A stretch of 64,000 nucleotides of DNA, from the NCBI RefSeq assembly GCF_001540865.1, contig NC_033622.1:16786060-16850059 (forward strand), read 5' to 3'. This DNA is from Ananas comosus. Its lineage: Eukaryota > Streptophyta > Magnoliopsida > Poales > Bromeliaceae. Shown piece by piece: positions 57,372 through 64,000 of the stretch (the stretch's first letter is position 1; each line of letters starts with the position of its first letter). A program made the translations under genes and the position numbers. Under the pieces are notes generated by a model. The model was not told where the DNA came from, made no database searches, and saw nothing but the letters and a program-made list of their open reading frames with translations.

Positions 57372-60300
57372 NTACTGTCATATTCAATAAAAATGAATTT
57401 GAATTCAAATATGAGTTAGATTTGTATTCGGATATTATTCGAATAATAATATATATACATGGTTCGGCTACAATGCTATCAATAGCATTAAGTTCTTCGT
57501 GCTATATATCAAGTTTTCCGCTGTTGGATCTACTTTTTTAATCATTTTCATATCTTTAAATCATACTATTCTACCAATCACCCTCTAAATCTTAGTGAAC
57601 TACTATTAACCTAGCCGCACATCCCTTCATCTAAGAGTTGAAAACCTAATAGCATCAATGACTTGGTGCTATATATTAATAGTATTTTAACCTACTTCCA
57701 TATATATATATATTTACGGGAATAAGACACACAATGCAATTAAATATTCAAATTCATGTTTGAACTATGTATATCTATATTGTATTTAATAAAATTTAAT
57801 ATTTAACAAATATGAATGCAAGAGCAAGTTTAGCATTAAATTCATAACAAATTAAACAAACGAAATATATGTTAGAAAAACACTTTATCCCCCTATAATA
57901 ATAGATATTAATATATTGAAGCAAGTAGCTTGCTACCTTTCTCTAAAAAAAAAAATAAAAAAAATAGATATTAATATTCCTCTTATCTTCTAGGGATGAA
58001 AATGGTCAAATTCAATCGGATTTTTAAGAAATCATATTCGATTCTTTTTTTTATTTATTTTTTTATGCGAATTCAGATGCGAATATATATCGAATACTAA
58101 ATTTTAATATCTACATGTATATCCTATATATCGAATTCAGTGTCGAATTAATTTACTAGGAGTTTATCGTAATCACTTTCACCTCTAGTCGTAGTGCTTT
58201 TAAAGTAGGAAGGAATATTATAATTTATAAGGTGGAGAAATTAAGGTTTTCGTAACCTTGTCGATCTCTAGTGCGTTTGTGAATATTTTTCTTTCTAATG
58301 AGATCGCGTATCCCTTTCTGAGCCAACATAATACTATTTTTTTATCTTAATTTAGTAGACCTTACCCAAGCAGAATCTTCTTGGGAAAGACAGAAAACTA
58401 CACAGCCTCTATCAATTGTTGAACTTCTTCTTTAGCACCATCGATTATTGAATTGTATCAAAACTATTCTACATCACGTTGACTAAGAGTTTCGGACCAA
58501 TTTATCTTGAATTACAACTAATTTTAAATAATTTTGTGGTATTCTGTAGAATTAATAAATCTATTTATCATCTAAATAATTTTTTTTTGTTATTGTAAAT
58601 TTATTTTTTCTCTACTTAATTTTTTTTAAAAAAATTCAATATGACATGAGTCTCAATTGGATCTTAATCGATAGTTATTTAAAGTTAAAGATTTATTATT
58701 CTTTTTATGAATCTCTATTTTACTTTGCCTATATTAGTATGCTCCTTTTAAAATTTATTATTTGTGCAGTTCAGTTTATTTTAATTCAAGCAAAAAATAT
58801 TTTAAGTTAATTTAAAAAGTATAGGTAATAGATTATGTACAAAATAAGAATTTTATTTAATTTTCATAAGTTAATTATCCATATGAATATTTATTATAAT
58901 TTTTTAAAATTAAAATAATATTGTTTTATATCAACTCTTTTAGAAAAGATTCTATAATTAAACATGAAGAAACCTCAAAATAATTAAGAAACAAGTATAT
59001 ATGCAAGTACCATACATGCATGAACATTATGAAACCACCAAAATAATTAAGAAACAAAAAAACAAAATTGTACTGCCGAGTACTATTTTGCTGTAATTAA
59101 AAGTCGTACAGATTATCCAGTCCAAACCAGCTCATCAAACGGGTCAACTTTTGGTACCATTTGGTCAACAGAAATATTATCCATCATTTTTTTTTTTTAC
59201 TTTAAGAGGAAAAAAACAAAAAAAAATCCGGATCGAATCGCCGGTCTAGTTGCTCTTCCTAAAAAGGAGCATTACCCTTTTGAAATCAACCGACTATACC
59301 ATTTCTTCATTTCTTTCTTTCTTTCTTTTTTTTAATAATCTTTCTGGCTATTGCTATCAATGGAATATAACAATGCTGTCTGTACATTTCTAATCTCTAG
59401 ATTAGGAAGTTGTTCGGTTTAATATAGTTACAACTGGACTATAATTGTAAATTATATATAAATTCAAATTTTAATTTTTGATATGGTTGAATTTAATTAT
59501 TGCGGTTGGAATTACATGAGAATATTCAATTATAACGGTTAGAATTACATCCAAATTAACCACATATCCAACTAGAGCAATCAAAAAAAGTAACTTCAAA
59601 TAAAAAATAAGATTACCTTCCTAATTACTTTTTAATCTCCATATATAATGAAACTTCTATATATAATTATAACAACTGAATCTCAACTGCATGTTTTTCT
59701 AATTACACTGTATTTATAATTATATTCAACCTACAGAATCAACAACCCCTAGGTATAATTAAGATGTACACCTGGTCTATCCAAAGATCCTTCTTCTTCC
59801 ACTAATCTTATCTCTTTTTTCCTTTTTTTGTCACCAAAATTTTTTTAATTTTTTTGAACCTTAGAATTAAAAAGGTGCAAGATTTAGATCTATATATAGA
59901 TGTACATGTAGCATATTCTATAAGATATATAATCCAATTAATTAGTATGATATTCTAATTTTTTATGAGACCAAAAAATAGATCTTCACTTTATATATTC
60001 TTATACATCACAACTTGATAAGGACAATATTTTGGAAAACATAAAGCAGAATTTTTAGACCTAACATGCATACCGTAATACTTCAAAATTATATGGTAGA
60101 TATGTAGGTGTATACTATAATGTGTTATGAATTACAATAGTTTTCTTTTTTCCAAAATAATTTTATATATGTATGATATTTTTTTACTATAGGTTCCTCA
60201 AGGACTGGAGAGCAAGGCAAATATTGCAGTGAACAAAGGAAATATTTATATCTCAAAGACAAGCCCTCCTCTTGTTTCCAAATTGTACTTGGAGCAATTT

Positions 60301-60930
60301 CAGAGAGATTTTCATTTATTCCTCAAGCTTCGATCCGAAGAAATGTGCTCCGCGGGACAAATGGTCTTAATGTTCTTCGGTCGGAGAACTTCGGACCCCG
60401 CGGAAGAAGAAAATAACTACATTTGGACTTTGCTCACTAAGGCTCTCAATGACATGGCCCTGGAGGTACGTAACCTGTCGAATATACGAAAGGCCATATT
60501 AATTTGATACATTACGAGTACAAACTTTTAACGAAATAAATCATCTTAATTATCTTTTCAATTCTAGGGGATTATAAAAGCTTCTGATGTGGATTCATTC
60601 AATCTACCGTATTATCAACCTTGCATGGAAGAAGTGAAGATGGTCACTCGAGACGAAGGATCGTTCGACGTCGTGCACGAGCACGTTTTCGATCTGAATT
60701 GGGAAGCTCTCAGCAACTTGGATGAGAAATCCCTCGTCGACAACTTTGCAAGTGCGGAGTTTCTGGCAAAGATCATAAGATCAGTTGCAGAATCCCTATT
60801 AGCACCTCACTTCGGCAAGGCCATAATCGACGAATTATTTTCGAGATTCACAGCAATAGTTGCGGAGCACATCAAAAAGGAGAAGGGGAAGTTTGTTATT
60901 TTGATAGTATCTGTGAGAAGGAGAGGGTAA
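56318..60930 (+). CDS. SABATH-family carboxyl methyltransferase, copy 2
   Basis: Exons 56318-56392, 56796-57203, 60193-60465 and 60568-60930 give 372 residues, intact. Exon boundaries match copy 1 exactly (first three exons 75, 408 and 273 bp in both). SAM-binding blocks GGTGDDSYA, DLGCSSGPN and NDLPGNDFNTLF are present, as is LHWLSQVP. Like copy 1 it has Leu10, Glu25 and His at the salicylate-contact positions Lys10, Gln25 and Met150 of Clarkia SAMT, but Ser22 is kept, where copy 1 has Phe. Other differences cluster in exon 2 (SQIMDAIRESCDRLSHRPPE against AAIMDAIGESCDRLSRRAPE) and exon 4. Intron 2 is 2989 bp against 848 bp in copy 1, filled with a (TA)n run, an N, a MITE and AT-rich DNA; splicing of such an intron is usual in plants. 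The substrate is unknown. Confidence 0.9.
57317..57373. repeat. (TA)n microsatellite with an N, intron 2 of SABATH copy 2
   Basis: More than 25 TA units broken by an N at 57372. The length in the assembly is unreliable. Confidence 0.9.
57464..57700. mobile_element. Short MITE in intron 2 of SABATH copy 2
   Basis: Left GGCTACAATGCTATCAATAG; right, reversed, GGTTAAAATACTATTAATAT. The interior matches the 44421/53702/62815 family loosely ('ctaagagttgaaaacctaat'). Confidence 0.6.
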
Positions 60931-61372
60931 CTTCTTGAAAGATGAGGTGCAAATGATGAACTTAATAAGCCTTACTTTTGTCGCCGGTTTTAGTTGTCTA
61001 TCACAATCCATACTTCATATGGCTTGTTTCACTAATAATGCACAATTAAATATTGTGCACAAGATCTTTCTTTCCTTTTTTAAGAAGAATATTGTGCAAT
61101 GGAGTAACCGTGTTTCCCTTTGTACCAATTCTCTGTTTTCTGCGTCAAATTGTAATCTTAATTGTTTCCCTTTATCCCACAATCAGGAAAATACGTTCTA
61201 AGATATTAATTACCAAGATGTAACTGTCCCTAATAAATGAACCAAGTTTTCGGACTGCATAAATTGTGGCTCCGAGAACAAAGGACATGAGTTCGGCTTA
61301 GAAATGATGTACGTTAGCAAAACAGAGCCTTTGAATTTTTCTTTTTTCAAAAACGTTTTCTTTTTTTTTTTA
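60931..61372. other. 3' flank of SABATH copy 2
   Basis: Probable 3' UTR followed by AT-rich DNA. It shows weak similarity to the flank of copy 1 (GTGCACAAGATCTTTCTTTC against GTGCGCAAGAACTTTCTTTT), confirming that the duplication extends past the stop codon. Confidence 0.5.
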
Positions 61373-62034
61373 GGCTAAATTACAGAAAATTCTACTGTCA
61401 ATATACGATTTTTTATTTTTCCTCCGACTTTTAAAAATTTATATTTTATCTTTTTAAAAAATAAAAAATATTCACTTTGAACTCCACCGTCGGTATTCCA
61501 TTAGATTCCTTCTATATCTTATAATAATATATTTGTTTACCCAAAATATTCTTGTACCCTTCCTCTCAGCAGCGCCGCCTCCCTCCTCGCTGACAACATT
61601 CTCAGTCGTGCCGCCTTACCCTCCTCGGGCGCCTCACTCTCGCAGATCCCTCTGTACGTGCTAACACCGATGCCCTCACGCTCCTCCAGCGTCTCACCCT
61701 CGCCCACGTCCGTCCACGCCAACCTCGTCCCCACCCCCACCGTTGCCGAATGGAGGGGCAGTGGGAGTGTAGGAGGAGCAAAGAGAGCAGGTAGAGTAAG
61801 CTGAGTTGGAGCTGGAATCGAAAGAGGCGCAAAGGATGGAGGAGGAGATGTTGCTCATGATGCAGGGGAGGAGACGTAGAGGGAGAGGACAATTTGATTA
61901 TTTTATCATCACAATTAACATCCTACTCCTGTGATCATTTTTTATTTTTTTAAAAAATAAAATATAGATTTTTAAAAGTCGGAGAGAGAAAGTGAAAAAC
62001 AAATATTGACAGAAAATTTTTATATAAATTAGCC
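61373..62034. mobile_element. Mutator-like TIR element with GC-rich cargo, copy B
   Basis: Left TIR GGCTAAATTACAGAAAATTC, right (reversed) GGCTAATTTATATAAAAATT, both followed by CCGACTTTTAAAAAT and TATATTTTAT words over about 110 bp. The GC-rich interior (about 61560-61745) is homologous to that of copy A (CTCCTCGCTGAC, GCCCTCACGCTCCT, GTCTCACCCTCGCCCAC) but its frame is further degraded. T-rich flanks hide the target duplication. Confidence 0.6.
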
Positions 62035-62814
62035 TTTTTTTTAACATACGTTTTTGATAGTGATCTATATTATAAACTTAGTCCTCAGCTTCTTGACTAA
62101 TGCTGAAATAGAAAAAAAAGTGGCAAGACAAATTAAACGGTTAATTTGAGCCATTAAACTTCTCTTATATTTGTATTGTGATCCAATCTATTCCAAATTT
62201 TACAGTATAATTAGCTATCTTTTTTATTTAAAAATATGATAAATGATTTTCTTTTTTTTTGTTAAGGGTTTGGATCAAAAAAATTTAAATGATAGATTTC
62301 GTACTCATTAGTGGTTTTCAATGATAGACCTTCTTAATCGACGATTCATACTGTTAAATATTATTTAAAATATTTAAAATTTTTAGAAATCAAATTTTAT
62401 AATTTTTTTAATATCATTTATCTTATAATCAAAAGATCTTAAAATTGATAATTTTTAACTACCGATATGAGATACTTGTTAGTTTAACAGTTTAAAGAAT
62501 CAAAATCGGTCGCATTTTTGATATAAAATTTTATTCACTATTTAGATATAGATCAATAACTCTGATCTTAAATTGAAGTATCCGATCATTCATTTTTAGG
62601 ATGTCTTTTGATTTTGACTGTTTATTTTATACCCGCTTGATAGACTTTATTATAATTTAAAAAAATTATAAAATTTATTTTTTAGAAGTTTTAAATAATC
62701 TAAATCATATTTAATAGTGCGGATCGTTGATTCGAAAGCTCCAGTTGAAAACAATTTATAAATATGAAGAGCTCTATACGCATCAAACTGTAGAAGGCTT
62801 GCTTAGTGTGTATA
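62035..62814. other. AT-rich intergenic DNA with a diverged foldback relic
   Basis: No gene. Between about 62320 and 62720 words such as TTTTAACATCATTTATC-like and 'gatcgttgattcgaaagctc' resemble the arms of the foldback families nearby, heavily mutated. Confidence 0.4.
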
Positions 62815-63063
62815 AGAGCTTCTATGCTATCGGAAGTATAGAGGATCTGGTTGTTCCGACTTTTTAGCTCTTAGATCAACTTCTTAGATCATTTTTAACC
62901 TTTGGATTAATACTATTATCTGTAGGGACCACTCAACCCTAGGGGTACTACTCAATCCTAACTAGGTGGGACCGTAATCATCCCAATCGTACAATTTTTT
63001 ATCAAAGGGTTAAAAAGTCGGAAGCATAAAACCCTCTATGCTTCTGATAGCATAGTAGCTCTA
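62815..63063. mobile_element. Short MITE
   Basis: Left AGAGCTTCTATGCTATCGGA; right, reversed, AGAGCTACTATGCTATCAGA. The interior 'gggaccactcaaccctaggg' and 'caaagggttaaaaagtcgga' matches the copy at 53702. Confidence 0.75.
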
Positions 63064-63066
63064 CAC

Positions 63067-63101
<35 letters not shown>

Positions 63102-63102
63102 C

Positions 63103-63641
63103 GCTAAGCTGGTATACTATCGGTAACACGGAGGCCTCCGTGCTACCAAATTGTTTTCAATGATGCGGCTTCTAAATCGACGATGGGCTCCGTTAGACTT
63201 GATCTACACTATTGAAAGTATTTGGAAACTAAACTTCATAATTTTTTGGCATTATTTACCTATCAAACGAGTAGTCTAAAAATGAACGGCTGAAAATAAA
63301 AATTTCATAAAAAATAATGATAAAGAATTCATATTTCAAATCGGAAGTATTAGTATTGCTATTGATGTTAAATAGAATTTTCTATTAAATTTTCATTTAA
63401 TTTTGTTACTTCTACACCGTTGAACTTAAAAACGCATCATATCTGCCATTAAAATTGTTAATTTTGGAACCTTTCGATCACTAGCCAAATGATGTCGAAA
63501 AATTATGAAATTTAGTTTCAAAATACTTTTAATAGTGTAGATAAAGTCTAATGGAGCCAATCGTCGATTTGAAAGCCGTATCATTGAAAACAACTTGATA
63601 GCACGGAGGCCTCCGTGCTACCGATAGTATACCAGTCTAGC
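63103..63641. mobile_element. Long-arm foldback element, second subfamily
   Basis: Left GCTAAGCTGGTATACTATCG; right, reversed, GCTAGACTGGTATACTATCG. The arms are about 190 bp and contain the perfect palindrome CACGGAGGCCTCCGTG, and share TCCGTTAGACTTGATCTA-type words with the 49804 family. Flanked left by (TA)n(GA)n and right by (TA)n(GA)n. Confidence 0.8.
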
Positions 63642-63667
63642 TCTCTATATATATAGAGAGAGAGAGA

Positions 63668-64000
63668 GTGAGGCTACTATGCTATTGGAAACACGGAGCC
63701 TTCCGTGCTTCCAGCTCGTTTTCGATGTTGCGACTTTCGAATCGTCAATCGGCTCCGTTAAACTTGATCTAGAGTATTTGAAGTACCTAGAAAATAAATT
63801 TTCTGATTTTACGATATCATTTGCCTAGTGAACGAAAGGGCTTAAAATCAACGGCTGAAAATAAAAATCTTACAAAATGTGATAATATGACATTAAAATT
63901 TTAAATCAAAGATATTAACCTTGTTTTATATAGTATAAAGAATTTTCTATCAAAATTTCACGTAATTTGGATATTTCTACACCGTTAAACTTGCAAACGG
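63668..64000. mobile_element. Foldback element copy cut by the window end
   Basis: The left arm GTGAGGCTACTATGCTATTG, CCTTCCGTGCTTCCAG and TCGATGTTGCGACTTT match the 49804 family, and the copy continues through the centre. The right arm lies outside the window. Confidence 0.8.

Noticed and set aside
59220..59310. tRNA-like patch (GGATCGAATCGCCGG ... CCGACTATACC)
   Set aside because: I could not fold a cloverleaf with proper acceptor and anticodon arms; it may be a decayed tRNA or repeat fragment.

Overview
The window looks like nuclear DNA of a flowering plant, most likely a commelinid monocot. Short GC-rich 5' exons sit in very AT-rich introns and intergenic DNA, all splice sites I used are GT-AG, the gene families are plant families, and MITEs, SINE-like repeats and microsatellites are abundant. 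Pineapple or a relative is my guess only; nothing here proves the species. Single N bases at 11292, 33730, 54307 and 57372 sit in or next to simple repeats or in a collapsed repeat, and look like assembly joins.

Layout. 1-6.1 kb: AT-rich DNA with SINE-like copies and three GC islands. 6.1-9.6 kb (+): an FBH/AKS-type bHLH transcription factor gene with six coding exons. 9.6-17.8 kb: no convincing coding gene, probably including 3'-UTR introns of the next gene. 17.9-18.7 kb (-): glucosamine-6-phosphate N-acetyltransferase (GNA1). 18.84-23.08 kb: a probable Helitron carrying pieces of several genes: the last exon of a clade-E PP2C joined to a foreign exon, a small membrane-protein gene, and a broken first exon of choline kinase. 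25.0-28.1 kb (+): a plant coiled-coil protein of unknown function. 31.9-36.8 kb (+): a conserved plant protein of unknown function with a 3.1 kb first intron and an in-frame 135-bp tandem duplication. 37.8-40.75 kb (-): an IRKI/GIL1-like (DUF641) protein, tail to tail with the previous gene. 41-48.6 kb: transposon-rich. 48.7-51.3 kb and 56.3-60.9 kb (+): two intact tandem SABATH carboxyl methyltransferase genes. Their neighbourhood is packed with foldback elements, MITEs, SINE-like copies and two Mutator-like TIR elements with GC-rich cargo.

The genes do not form a pathway. GNA1 serves UDP-GlcNAc synthesis, the bHLH is a regulator, the IRKI-like protein belongs to a signalling and tropism family, and the SABATH pair is a local duplication likely serving specialised or hormone methylation. 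The most interesting structures are the gene-fragment-carrying Helitron, the TIR elements flanking the SABATH duplication, and the SABATH pair's altered substrate-contact residues. I read exon structures by eye from reading frame, splice consensus and family knowledge; transcripts would settle them.
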